From positions 1 to 64,000 of the forward strand of contig JBOGEX010000135.1 of the NCBI GenBank assembly GCA_050741915.1: DNA of 64,000 bases. Reading direction: 5' to 3'. Under the pieces are notes generated by a model that searched no databases, was not told the DNA's origin, and saw nothing but the letters and a program-made list of their open reading frames with translations. The translations under genes were made by a program, and so were the position numbers. Positions 1-8,525 of this stretch are shown piece after piece. The DNA is from JACCTH01 sp050741915. Lineage in GTDB: Bacteria; Actinomycetota; Acidimicrobiia; Spongiisociales; ZC4RG35. Numbering within the stretch: position 1 is the stretch's first letter; every line of letters starts with the position of its first letter.

Positions 1-92
1 GGGTACAGCAGGCGGTTTTGACCTTGGGATCGGGAAAACCGCGTTTAGCATTGAATGGCACAGGGCGTGGGTGGCGGAAAGTAGGCGCGGTA

Positions 93-833
93 GTGAATAC
101 GGACCTCACTGGCACCGTCCGGATGGCTGGCGAGACGCAAACTGGCATCCGTGTTGAGATCCATCTCGATCGAGAGACGATGAGCCTGATATCTCCGTAC
201 GGCCAGCTCGGGACCTGGCCGCTCTCAGGGATGGGCATTGCCTCCCGGGTGGATGGGTTCCATCTCAAGGTCGAAGGCGAAGAACTGGTCCTTTCCACGA
301 GTAACGATGTTGCCTTCGCATTGGCTGTAGGAATTCGTTCCACAACTTCGCCCCGTCTCAATCGCCAGCTGGCTCACGCCCGCGATGGCGGCCTCGATGT
401 TGAAGAGCGCCTGACGCCCGCTATGCCCGAAGTCAGGACCTTCGCGCCCGAGGCTCACGTTCCTGCTCCCAATATGGCTCCCCTGGCGATCACCATGATG
501 GCCGCAGCCGGAGGCCTGGTTCTGGCTGCGATCCAGGCAATGACGTCCGAGTCGAGCCTGCGAGTCTTCGGAGCCGTGCCGATTTGGCCCTTCTGGCTTC
601 TGGCCGCCATCGGGCTAGGTGTGGGCGGCGTCGCTCTCCTCAATCGAATACCACACGGTCGCAAGTTGGTGGCAGCCGGCGCTTTGATCGGTCTGGTGGG
701 GCTCGGGGGATCGCTTTTGTCGATCGGCTCGCCGACTTTCTCTTGGCTGGGCGACGGGGTGTTCCTCGGAGGGACCGGGACGATTTTGGCCCTGTTGCTG
801 TGGGGCGTCGACCTCTTGAATCGAGCTGAGTAG
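93..833 (+). CDS. Hypothetical membrane protein with four C-terminal helices
   Basis: Function not recognised. The first ~110 residues look soluble and beta-rich. They are followed by four hydrophobic stretches (starting near APNMAPLAI, VFGAVPIWPF, LVAAGALIGL and WLGDGVFLGG) separated by short Arg/Lys-containing loops, so a soluble N-terminal domain on a four-helix membrane module is likely. The frame is open from base 18, but the upstream part (LALNGTGRGWRKV) is unlike the rest. GTG 93 or ATG 123 is a likelier start, and neither has a strong ribosome-binding site. A hairpin terminator follows at 890-914. Its relation to hppA, 130 bases downstream on the same strand, is unknown. Confidence 0.55.
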   Translation: MNTDLTGTVRMAGETQTGIRVEIHLDRETMSLISPYGQLGTWPLSGMGIASRVDGFHLKVEGEELVLSTSNDVAFALAVGIRSTTSPRLNRQLAHARDGGLDVEERLTPAMPEVRTFAPEAHVPAPNMAPLAITMMAAAGGLVLAAIQAMTSESSLRVFGAVPIWPFWLLAAIGLGVGGVALLNRIPHGRKLVAAGALIGLVGLGGSLLSIGSPTFSWLGDGVFLGGTGTILALLLWGVDLLNRAE

Positions 834-889
834 AAAACGCCCCCCGGTGGCTCGGTTAACCTAGATCGACCCGGTCTGGTCAATGTGAG

Positions 890-914
890 AAAGCGGCACC
901 TCAGTGCCGCTTTT
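890..914 (+). terminator. Rho-independent-type terminator
   Basis: A perfect 10-bp stem (AAAGCGGCAC / GTGCCGCTTT) with a CTCA loop is followed by a short T run. It lies between the membrane protein gene ending at 833 and hppA starting at 964, so it should end the upstream transcript and separate the two genes. Confidence 0.7.
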
Positions 915-963
915 GAATGTTGACCGATTCATCCCGGGCCTGATCTAGGAGGGAAAGACCCGA

Positions 964-3285
964 ATGAGCACTGTCCTGGCCGCGGAAGGTGGCTATCAGG
1001 AGTTTGTCCTCGGTGGCGCCGAGTGGACCTGGCTGGTCGTTTCGGCCGTCACGGCGGTTATCGCCCTCATCGTCGGCTTTCTGCTCTCCCAGGGCGTCAT
1101 CAGGGCCGACCAGGGAACCGCCAAGATGAAAGAGATCGCCGCGGCGATCCAGGAAGGCGCCATGGCGTACCTGCGCCGACAGTTCCGGACAATTCTTGTG
1201 ATCCTCATTCCCCTGGCACTGGTGGTCTTCTTCACCTCCACCGAAGTGCTGCGTCCTGATGGAAGCGAAGCCTTGTCATTCACCGAATCGGGCGCTTTTC
1301 GCACCGGCGCGTTTCTGATCGGATGCCTGATGTCGGGCCTTACCGGCTTCATCGGTATGGGATTGGCGGTGAGAGGAAACGTCCGCACGGCGGCCGCAGC
1401 GCGCAACGGAACCCTGGCCGATGCCCTCAAGATCGCCTTCCGCACCGGGGGAGTGGCGGGGATGTTTACGGTCGGCTTGGGGTTGCTCGGAGCGACATTG
1501 ATCATCATGGTCTTTCAGAACACTTCCTCGGCGATCCTGATCGGCTTTGGGTTTGGTGGGTCGCTCCTGGCGTTGTTCCTTCGGGTGGGCGGCGGCATTT
1601 TCACCAAAGCGGCCGACGTCGGAGCCGACTTGGTCGGCAAGATCGAACAGGGAATTCCCGAAGACGATCCCCGCAACCCCGCCACCATCGCCGACAACGT
1701 GGGCGACAACGTTGGGGACTGTGCCGGAATGGCCTCCGACCTGTTCGAGAGCTACGAGGTAACCCTGGTCGCCTCGATCATCCTCGGCGTGGCGGCCTTC
1801 AACTCGATCGGCGCCAATCCCGCGTTAGGACTGGTCTTTCCCGTGATCGCGAGAGCGATCGGCGTCCTCGCCTCGATCGCAGGGGTGTTCGCCGTGCGCG
1901 CCACGCCGCGCGACAAGACCGCCATGGCGCCGATTAATCGAGGTTTCTTGACAGCAGGTGTGCTCACCGTCATCGGCACTTTCTTCGTCTCGATGTTCTA
2001 TGTCGGGAACTCCAACGGGAACGAGGGATGGAAGGTGTTTGCGGCGGTGGTTGCCGGCCTCATCCTGGCTCAGATCGCATCGCGGCTCACCGAGTACTTC
2101 ACCTCGACCGAGGAAAAGCCTGTCCAGGAGATCGCCGAGGCCACCCGCACCGGGCCCGCCACGACGGTTCTTTCCGGGGTCTCGACCGGCCTCGAGTCAT
2201 CGGTGTGGGCGATCCTCGCCATCGCCGGGGCCATCGGAGTGGCCGTCCTGCTCGGGGGGGACAACCTGCAGTTCGCCCTCTACCTCGTTGCCCTCTGTGG
2301 CATGGGCATGCTGGCCACGACCGGTGTGGTCGTTTCCGAAGACACGTTCGGACCAGTGGCCGACAACGCCGCCGGCATCGCCGAGATGTCCGGCGAGTTC
2401 CACGGCGAAGCGCAAAAGACGATGGTGAGTCTCGACGCGGTGGGCAACACCACCAAGGCCGTCACCAAAGGTTTTGCCATCGGGTCCGCGGTGATCGCTG
2501 CTGTCGCTCTTTTCGCCTCGTTCATCGAGACGATCGCCGCTGAGCTCGGTCTGGAGCTGGAAGGGTCGGAGATGTTCTCCGATCCGGCCACTTCCATCAA
2601 CGTTGCCAATCCCACCATCTTCATCGGCCTATTGATCGGAGGCTCAGTGGCCTTCATGTTCTCGGCCCTGGCCATCCGAGCGGTAGGTCGCACGGCCGGC
2701 GTGGTGGTGCAGGAGGTGCGACGGCAGTTCGCAGACGGCAAGATCATGCGGGGAGAAAAGCGTCCCGACTACGGCCCGGTAATCGACATCTGCACCGCGG
2801 CGTCGTTGCGTGAGCTCGCTACTCCCGCCCTGCTGGCCGTTCTCACCCCGGTGATCGTCGGATTCGGATTGGGTCACCTGGCTCTGGGTGGGTTCTTGGC
2901 GGCCGTAATTCTCACCGGTCAGCTGATGGCCAACTTTCTCTCCAACGCCGGAGGGGCCTGGGACAACGCCAAGAAATACATCGAAGAAGGGCACTACGGC
3001 GGCAAGGGCTCCGATTCCCATAAGGCGGCCGTGATCGGTGATACGGTCGGCGATCCTTTCAAGGACACGGCAGGGCCGGCGCTCAATCCCTTGATCAAAG
3101 TGATGAACCTGGTTTCGCTGCTGGTGCTCCCGGCGGTGATTGGATTCCGGGAGAACGGTGCGGTGAGGATTGCTGTGACTCTCGTGTGTCTGGTCGTGCT
3201 GGGCGCGGCAATCTTGTTTGCCAAGCGGGGGGGAGGCATCGCTAGCGAGACACCAGTGGAGCCGGCGGCCTCTCAGGTAGCCTGA
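964..3285 (+). CDS. hppA: Membrane-bound proton-pumping pyrophosphatase (K+-independent type)
   Basis: This 773-residue integral membrane enzyme hydrolyses pyrophosphate and pumps protons across the cytoplasmic membrane. The substrate-binding segment DVGADLVGKIEQG...PEDDPRNPATIADN with the following Asp-rich NVGDNVGD is at about residues 219-253, and a second Asp-rich segment (GDTVGDPFKDT) is near the C-terminus. The subtype-deciding motif GNTTKA is at 494-499. Lys498 occupies the position where K+-dependent enzymes carry Ala, so the K+-independent H+-pumping class is predicted. Length and the many hydrophobic helices fit the family. GGAGG lies about 11 bases before ATG 964. The gene is monocistronic: a terminator precedes it and a hairpin repeat starts 2 bases after the stop. 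Confidence 0.97.
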   Translation: MSTVLAAEGGYQEFVLGGAEWTWLVVSAVTAVIALIVGFLLSQGVIRADQGTAKMKEIAAAIQEGAMAYLRRQFRTILVILIPLALVVFFTSTEVLRPDGSEALSFTESGAFRTGAFLIGCLMSGLTGFIGMGLAVRGNVRTAAAARNGTLADALKIAFRTGGVAGMFTVGLGLLGATLIIMVFQNTSSAILIGFGFGGSLLALFLRVGGGIFTKAADVGADLVGKIEQGIPEDDPRNPATIADNVGDNVGDCAGMASDLFESYEVTLVASIILGVAAFNSIGANPALGLVFPVIARAIGVLASIAGVFAVRATPRDKTAMAPINRGFLTAGVLTVIGTFFVSMFYVGNSNGNEGWKVFAAVVAGLILAQIASRLTEYFTSTEEKPVQEIAEATRTGPATTVLSGVSTGLESSVWAILAIAGAIGVAVLLGGDNLQFALYLVALCGMGMLATTGVVVSEDTFGPVADNAAGIAEMSGEFHGEAQKTMVSLDAVGNTTKAVTKGFAIGSAVIAAVALFASFIETIAAELGLELEGSEMFSDPATSINVANPTIFIGLLIGGSVAFMFSALAIRAVGRTAGVVVQEVRRQFADGKIMRGEKRPDYGPVIDICTAASLRELATPALLAVLTPVIVGFGLGHLALGGFLAAVILTGQLMANFLSNAGGAWDNAKKYIEEGHYGGKGSDSHKAAVIGDTVGDPFKDTAGPALNPLIKVMNLVSLLVLPAVIGFRENGAVRIAVTLVCLVVLGAAILFAKRGGGIASETPVEPAASQVA

Positions 3286-3287
3286 TT

Positions 3288-3334
3288 CTGGGGGCTGCAA
3301 CCGTCGTTCTACGGCGGTTGCAACCCAGGGTTCG
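3288..3334 (+). repeat. Hairpin repeat family, copy 1
   Basis: An almost perfect palindrome begins CTGGGGGCTGCAACCGTCG, has the loop TTCTA, and returns as CGGCGGTTGCAACCCAGGG followed by TTCG. It begins 2 bases after the hppA stop and could act as its terminator, although no T run follows. The same outer boxes (CTGGGCTG and ACCCAGGG) and the same inner stem recur at 58257-58303 and 59259-59306. A variant stem occurs at 16108-16154 and 30334-30380. Confidence 0.8.
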
Positions 3335-3358
3335 CAATGCGTCCGGTATGTTGGCGAC

Positions 3359-4591
3359 GTGACTCTGGTAATCAGGGCCGAACTCTTGATCCCCGGGAGG
3401 GGAGAGCCGGTTGAAAACGGGGTGATGGTCGCCGAGGGGGCGACCATCACCTACGCCGGTCCCGAGTCAGGAGCGCCACCGGTCGAGGAGGCCGATACCG
3501 AAGAGGTCGCCGTGCTGATGCCCGGCCTCTGGGACTGCCACGCCCACCTATTTGGCTCGACGCAGTGGAATCTGGAAACGGCCGTTTGGATTCCGCCGGC
3601 GACGAGCGGCGCCCGCGCCGCCTCCGACCTCCGAAGTTACATCGAAGGAGGAGTGACTTCGGTACGCGAGGTCGGCGGTTATGGAGTCGAGTTGGCTCCG
3701 GTGGTAGCAGAAGGAAGTCTGATCGGCCCGACGATCTATGGCGCCGGCGCTGTGGTGTCGACGACTGGCGGACACGGCGACGTTCATGCCGTACCGCAGG
3801 ACATCTACGAAGGGCTGGCTGATCACGGTCGAATCCTGGGTCGCCTCGCTGATGGGCCGGCCGAGTGTATGAAAGCGGTGCGCGAGCAGCTGCGGAGAGG
3901 GGCAAGAGTCATCAAGATCTGCGCCTCGGGGGGAGTGATGTCGGAGGTCGACCAGCCGATTCATCAGCAGTTCTCCGACGAGGAACTCGCGGCGATCGTA
4001 TCCGAAGCCGCCAGGGCGGATCGAGTGGTGGCGGCCCATTGTCACGGCAAGCCCGGGATCATGGCGGCGCTGCGGGCGGGGGCGAAGACGATCGAACACG
4101 GCACCTACCTCGATGAAGAGGCTGCCGACCTGATGAAGGAGAAAGACGCCGTCTTGGTGGCAACTCGTTTCATCGTTGAAGAGCTAATGGGATTGGAATC
4201 GAAAATCCCTCCCTATGCCTGGGCGAAGATCTCGAGGATGGCCGATCAGCATGCCCAGGCGATGAAGATTGCGGTGGCGGCTGGGGTCAAGATCGCCATG
4301 GGCACGGACATCTTCACGAGCGGACCAGTCGAGGGTTACCGGTATCGCCTAGCCAGCCGGGAGGTTCGCCATCTTTGTGAGGCGGGGATGGCGCCGCTCG
4401 AGGCCATCGAGTCAGCAACCGCGATCGGACCGGAAACACTGGGACCGCAAGGGCCCCAGGCGGGGATCCTGGCCGACGGCTACATCTCCGACGTCATCGC
4501 CCTCGATCGCAATCCGCTCGACGACCTTTCCGTGTGGGGCGACCCCGAGCGGGTGACGGCCGTCTGGAAGGGCGGTCGCCGAGTTAAGTGA
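3359..4591 (+). CDS. Metal-dependent amidohydrolase (imidazolonepropionase-like)
   Basis: This is a 410-residue TIM-barrel hydrolase of the amidohydrolase superfamily. Visible metal and active-site landmarks in order are DCHAHLFG (His61, His63), a Lys in KICASGG near residue 186 at the position often carboxylated, HCHGKPG near 227, EHGTYLD near 246 and the Asp of GTDIFTSG near 315. A C-terminal return to the N-terminal beta-sandwich (GYISDVIALDRNPLDD) is typical. The substrate is not predictable; relatives act on dipeptides, imidazolonepropionate or other cyclic amides. The start is GTG 3359. The stop overlaps the DinB gene by 4 bases (GTGA), indicating translational coupling. Confidence 0.88.
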   Translation: MTLVIRAELLIPGRGEPVENGVMVAEGATITYAGPESGAPPVEEADTEEVAVLMPGLWDCHAHLFGSTQWNLETAVWIPPATSGARAASDLRSYIEGGVTSVREVGGYGVELAPVVAEGSLIGPTIYGAGAVVSTTGGHGDVHAVPQDIYEGLADHGRILGRLADGPAECMKAVREQLRRGARVIKICASGGVMSEVDQPIHQQFSDEELAAIVSEAARADRVVAAHCHGKPGIMAALRAGAKTIEHGTYLDEEAADLMKEKDAVLVATRFIVEELMGLESKIPPYAWAKISRMADQHAQAMKIAVAAGVKIAMGTDIFTSGPVEGYRYRLASREVRHLCEAGMAPLEAIESATAIGPETLGPQGPQAGILADGYISDVIALDRNPLDDLSVWGDPERVTAVWKGGRRVK

Positions 4592-5082
4592 CCGACTTCG
4601 AGCGGATCACTTCCTATCTCCACGCCCAAGCGACCAAACTCTCGGTTCCCGAGCTCGTGGAGAAGGTCCGCAACGACGCTCGCCAATTGCGGGAGGCATT
4701 CGTCTCGGTGCCGAGCGACCGCTTCGCGTATCGACCTTCCCCGGACGAGTGGAGCCCCAACGAGGTCGCCGCCCACATTGTTGGTACGAGCGAGGGGTTC
4801 GGACGCGCCATCGAGGAGATCGTGGCCGGTCGCGAGCCCACCGCGACACCGCTTGATGTAATGACCGAAGCAGCCGAGACCCGTACCGGCGAGGAGTGGT
4901 GGGATCTCCACGAGGCCAATCGCGAGCGACTGTTCGCGTCGGTGCTGGCGGCGGACCCCGAGGCCCATCTCGACAGGACCATCCACCACCCCATGTTTGG
5001 CAATCTCAACTGGCGAGAGGCTTTGCTGTTCCTGAGAGTGCACGACCTCGATCACGCCCGCCAGATTCAGGCTGCTAGATGA
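4588..5082 (+). CDS. DinB-family four-helix protein
   Basis: This 164-residue protein has the DinB / DfsB four-helix-bundle pattern: an N-terminal helix with ELVEKVRNDARQLREAF, the core WSPNEVAAHIVGTSEGF with a candidate metal His, and the C-terminal signature HDLDHARQIQ with two more His. The family includes metal-dependent thiol transferases and many proteins of unknown role, so no substrate is assigned. The start GTG 4588 overlaps the amidohydrolase stop, and the stop overlaps the luciferase-like gene (ATGA). The three genes therefore form one tight operon. Confidence 0.85.
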   Translation: MTDFERITSYLHAQATKLSVPELVEKVRNDARQLREAFVSVPSDRFAYRPSPDEWSPNEVAAHIVGTSEGFGRAIEEIVAGREPTATPLDVMTEAAETRTGEEWWDLHEANRERLFASVLAADPEAHLDRTIHHPMFGNLNWREALLFLRVHDLDHARQIQAAR

Positions 5083-6125
5083 AGGTCGCGGTCGGTTTTG
5101 GTATTCCTTATGACCGGCCCGAGAGCTGGAAAGAGACCGTCGACTTCGTCGTCGAGGCCGAGCGTCTCGGAGTTGAGTCGGCCTGGAGCGCAGAAGCTTG
5201 GGGATCTGATGCGGTCACCCCCCTCGCCTATCTGGCTGCCCGCACCGAGCGGATCAAACTTGGCAGCGGGATCGTCCAAACCGGGACCAGGACCCCGGCC
5301 CTGGTGGCGATGACGGCAGCCACCCTGCAACTGTTGAGCGGGGGCCGTTTCCTCTTGGGGCTGGGCACCAGTGGGCCGCAGGTAATTGAAGGCTGGCACG
5401 GAATTTCCTTTGATCACGCGGTCACCCGCATGCGCGAGACCGCCGAAATCGTTCGCCTGGCGTTGAGCGGTGAGAAGGTCTCCTATCGGGGTGCCGTTTA
5501 TCAACTTCCCTTGGCCGGGGGCGAAGGCAAAGCACTTCGGCTCGGCTTGAGCGGGGTGAGCCCGGTTCCCGTCTATCTCGCCACGTTGGGGCCGAAGAGC
5601 CTCGCCCTCACTGGGACGATGGCCGACGGATGGCTGGGGACGTCGTTCATGCCCGAGCACGCCGAGGTTTTTCTGAGTCACCTACGCCGCGGGGCCGAGG
5701 AGGCCGGTCGGACCCTTTTCGACCTCGACCTTCACGCCGGAGGAGTTGTGGCTTTTGCCGACGATCCCGAACGACTGCTGGAGGCCAGACGCCCAGGAAT
5801 TGCCTTCACTCTCGGAGCGATGGGCTCGGCCAAGACCAATTTCTACAACGAGGCATTTCAACGAGCGGGATACCAGGAACTGGCCCAAAGGGTGCGAGAG
5901 CTTTGGCTGAGCGGAAAGCGCGACGAGGCCGTCGATTTGATCCCGGACGAGTTTGTCTTCCAGACCAATCTGCTGGGCACGGATACGATGGTGGCCGAGC
6001 GGATCCGGGCCTATCAGGGCTGCGGAATCAGCACGATTCGTATCGCCCCCGATGGCGCCAGTTCAAGCGAGCGCATCGCCACCCTCGAGCGGTTCATGGG
6101 ACTGATCCCTGTTGGCTTCTCGTAG
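5079..6125 (+). CDS. LLM-class (luciferase-like) F420-dependent oxidoreductase
   Basis: A 348-residue luciferase-like monooxygenase-fold protein. The N-terminus MKVAVGFGIPYDRP, the segment RTERIKLGSGIVQTGTRTP and LSGGRFLLGLGTSGPQVIEGWHG are characteristic of the F420-using actinobacterial branch, where the cofactor sits in the barrel top. The substrate is unknown. It is the last gene of a three-gene overlapping set (amidohydrolase, DinB, LLM). Its 3' end overlaps the phosphoribosyltransferase gene on the other strand by 63 bases. F420 use is supported by cofG/cofH in the same window. Confidence 0.9.
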   Translation: MKVAVGFGIPYDRPESWKETVDFVVEAERLGVESAWSAEAWGSDAVTPLAYLAARTERIKLGSGIVQTGTRTPALVAMTAATLQLLSGGRFLLGLGTSGPQVIEGWHGISFDHAVTRMRETAEIVRLALSGEKVSYRGAVYQLPLAGGEGKALRLGLSGVSPVPVYLATLGPKSLALTGTMADGWLGTSFMPEHAEVFLSHLRRGAEEAGRTLFDLDLHAGGVVAFADDPERLLEARRPGIAFTLGAMGSAKTNFYNEAFQRAGYQELAQRVRELWLSGKRDEAVDLIPDEFVFQTNLLGTDTMVAERIRAYQGCGISTIRIAPDGASSSERIATLERFMGLIPVGFS

Positions 6126-6773
6126 ATAGTGGACCACCTCTTCATCGGTCACCTGGGAGAAATCTTCGTAGAACTGACTTATGGCCATGAAGTCGGCAGG
6201 GGTCGATAACACGATCACGTCGTCGGCGATCTCGGACAGGCGAGCCACCGACTCTCGGGTCGCGACCGGGGCCGCCACCACCAGGCGTCCGACTTCTCGC
6301 TGCCGTGCCACCTGACAGGCGGCATTAACAGTCGCCCCGGTGGCGATCCCATCATCGGCGATAACCACGGTCCGACCTTCCCAAGGGGTGGCGACCGGGC
6401 GATAGGGCCGAAAGCGCTCGCCCGCCTCCTCGATTCGTTGCCTTTCCCGACTCTCGACGGCATCGATCCGTCTGCGGCCGATTCGCAAGCGATTGACGAT
6501 GCCTTCGTCGAGAACGCGGATCCCATCCTCGCCGATGGCGCCCATGGCCAACTCCGGCTGAAACGGCGCTCCCAGCTTTCTCACCAGCAAGAGGTCGAGG
6601 GGTGCGTCGAGCGCACGGGCGATCTCGGCCGCGACCGGCACCCCGCCTCTCGGCAATCCCAGAACCAGTGGCTCCCGGCCACGGAGGTGGGCGAGTTCTC
6701 GCGCCAGAGCTCGGCCCGCCTCGGTTCGATCTTGGAATCGGTCGTTCTTCCAGGGATTGATTGGTCGATTGTG
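6063..6773 (-). CDS. Phosphoribosyltransferase-family protein, start unresolved
   Basis: A type I phosphoribosyltransferase fold. The PRPP-binding motif VVIADDGIATGATVNAA is clear, and the core begins LVLGLPRGGVPVAAEIA and contains LLLVRKLGAPFQPELAMGAI. Reading upstream of the TTG at 6656 continues family-like sequence (FQDRTEAGRALARELAHLRGREP) back to an in-frame TAG at 6774-6776, yet this stretch has no ATG, GTG or TTG before the TTG inside the conserved LPRGG motif. Either a rare start (CTG 6707 or ATC 6761) is used, or an indel has removed the true start. The given span is the open frame, not a proven coding start. The 3' end converges on and overlaps the LLM gene. Confidence 0.75.
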   Translation of the reverse strand, partial: HNRPINPWKNDRFQDRTEAGRALARELAHLRGREPLVLGLPRGGVPVAAEIARALDAPLDLLLVRKLGAPFQPELAMGAIGEDGIRVLDEGIVNRLRIGRRRIDAVESRERQRIEEAGERFRPYRPVATPWEGRTVVIADDGIATGATVNAACQVARQREVGRLVVAAPVATRESVARLSEIADDVIVLSTPADFMAISQFYEDFSQVTDEEVVHYLREANRDQSHEPLEGGDALA

Positions 6774-6776
6774 CTA

Positions 6777-7013
6777 TTCCCGACAAGGCGATGGACAGTC
6801 CTCTGAACCCCGGGCTCCCGCGGAGACCAGGTCCAGAGGCGGAACGATGCCCTGCTAGCCGTTAGGTAGGTTCACTGCAGGGCCGCGCTAACGGGCGGAG
6901 CGGTGGGCACGGTCGGGCCGGAATGCGGTGGTTGCACGAGCACTTACCGCAGGCCTGGTTGCGATCCACGACAGGTCAGTTGACAGCTTGCGCTGGAGGG
7001 CCACTCGTTTCAT
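6777..7013. other. Intergenic stretch, nothing recognised
   Basis: About 240 bases lie between the phosphoribosyltransferase 5' end and the VWA remnant. I find no RNA gene, no clear promoter and no credible ORF. It may include the decayed 5' end of the VWA gene, whose signal peptide is missing: the frame of that gene closes at a TGA at 6981-6983. Confidence 0.4.
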
Positions 7014-7824
7014 GTGATCGAAGCACCAGCGTGCCGTGAATTGCGAGGGGACAGTCGGCTAACCCCCGAGGTTGACTTGGTGTTCTCGTTGGACCTGACG
7101 GGGAGCATGGGCCAGGAGACCGACGAGATCAAACTGCAAATCGATGAGTTCATCGCGGGGCTCAGAGAGGCCGCTCCCGATACCAACTTTCGCTTCCGGG
7201 TGGTCAGCTACGAAGACTATGCGGGGTCGTTCGATTCCTCTGTGTGTCCCGACACATACTCGGCCACCTACGGAGGGTCGGGGGATGAGCCGTTTCGGGT
7301 TGAGCTAGCCCTCACCGCCGATGACGCCACCCTATCGGTGACGGTCAACGGCCTCCAACTTGGATTCGGTGGCGTCGGCCCCCAGTCCTACGGACGAGTG
7401 TTCTGGGAAGTGAGCCAGACCGACACCATGACCGAGCTGGGTTTTCGCCCGGGCTTTGCGACTGCTGGTCGATTTCGGCGACTACATCCCTCATGACCCT
7501 GACCTCAACGAGGGGATCGAGTCGCCACTTGAGCCACGTTTCCCGTCATCTTTCGACACGGGTTACGACCCTGGCCGCAACGCGCTGATCGACTGTGGAG
7601 GTGATGACATCGACTTTCAGGATGGTGCCGTCGCTGCCATGGTTGGCTCTGAGCTACACCTGGTGCATATCGACAGCTCGGGAAACTGCGACCTCGAGAT
7701 CTATTGGAATCTTTGGACCAGTCAGACTGGTGGAGAGTTCGCTGCTATCAACGCGGACGGCACGGTTCCGGAAGGAACGAACCCAACCCAGCTGATCATC
7801 GAGCTGCTACAGCTAGTTGCCTAG
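7014..7824 (+). pseudogene. VWA-domain protein, frameshifted and 5'-truncated
   Basis: Two overlapping frames make one protein. The first (7014-7454) has the VWA metal-site motif VDLVFSLDLTGSMGQETDEI. The second (from about 7456 to 7824) continues LRLLVDFGDYIPHDPDLNEG and ends LIIELLQLVA. At 7453-7458 (GGGCTTTGCG) one surplus base, probably a T, breaks the frame; removing it gives the continuous reading GFRPGLRLLVDFGD. No signal peptide or anchor precedes the domain, although such proteins are usually exported, so the 5' end also looks lost. Whether this is real decay or an assembly indel in a T run cannot be told from one sequence. Confidence 0.7.
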
Positions 7825-7835
7825 CTTTGTCGGTT

Positions 7836-8192
7836 ATGGGCATCCGATCCGTTCGTCAGCGATGGAGGCTATGGCTCGTGGTCGCCGTCCTCGTGGTCGC
7901 CGCTCTCATAGGGCTCTTGGTGGTCCGCTCGGATGGCTGCCCGCCAAATTCCGTGCTGCACGCACCGGCGGGCACCTGCATTAACCCGCGAGGTTTGGTC
8001 GTGACGGGGTCATCCGAGGATGTCGCCAATGCCGTGGCTCCGTACGGAGGGAGAATCTTGCATTCCCCCTTCGGTGACGTTCACTACGTGCGGCTGTCGG
8101 CAGCAGACCTAGATGAGCTCGACGGCATTAAGGATGCTCTCGAGGCTTTGGGGTACGAAGTCCGATACGCGCTCGTAGGAGAGCTCTCATAG
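7836..8192 (+). CDS. Small single-pass membrane protein, unknown function
   Basis: 118 residues from ATG 7836. An Arg-rich start (MGIRSVRQRWRLW) leads into one hydrophobic helix (LVVAVLVVAALIGLLVV, about residues 13-29), giving an N-in anchor. A small extracytoplasmic domain follows with two Cys (DGCPPNSV and GTCINPRG) that could form a disulfide, ending in a compact alpha/beta segment (LSAADLDELDGIKDALEALGYEVRYAL). The open frame extends upstream to 7704, but that part overlaps the VWA remnant and lacks protein character. No family is recognised. Confidence 0.6.
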   Translation: MGIRSVRQRWRLWLVVAVLVVAALIGLLVVRSDGCPPNSVLHAPAGTCINPRGLVVTGSSEDVANAVAPYGGRILHSPFGDVHYVRLSAADLDELDGIKDALEALGYEVRYALVGELS

Positions 8193-8525
8193 CCAAGGTG
8201 AACGATGGCGCTGCCGGAAAGGAGAAGCGCGGGACGCGGTGGCGGCTGTAGAGCCGAAATCTGCTCGTTTGGCCAGCGGAACAAACCAACGGCCCTCCCT
8301 GGGCACCCAAACATGGTCATCTCCCTACCCGGATCCGGACAGGGCACCTACGTGACGACCGCCTAATCCGACGATTCGAGGGCTGTATCGGGAAGGATCT
8401 GGGTGGAACCGTCTCCGCACCGACCGAGCCTTTCAGGCGAGGTCCGTGTTGCTATGGGCGAATCGTCCCAGGGTGAGGGCCACGCTCTTGACGATGTTGC
8501 GCACCGAGTGTGGCTTAGAAAGGGC
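8193..8525. other. Intergenic stretch without recognised genes
   Basis: 333 bases between the small membrane protein gene and the 3' end of the fumarylacetoacetase gene. Only short frames without family features are present. I see no tRNA, no strong terminator hairpin and no repeat of the types found elsewhere in the window. It may be remnant DNA. Confidence 0.4.
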
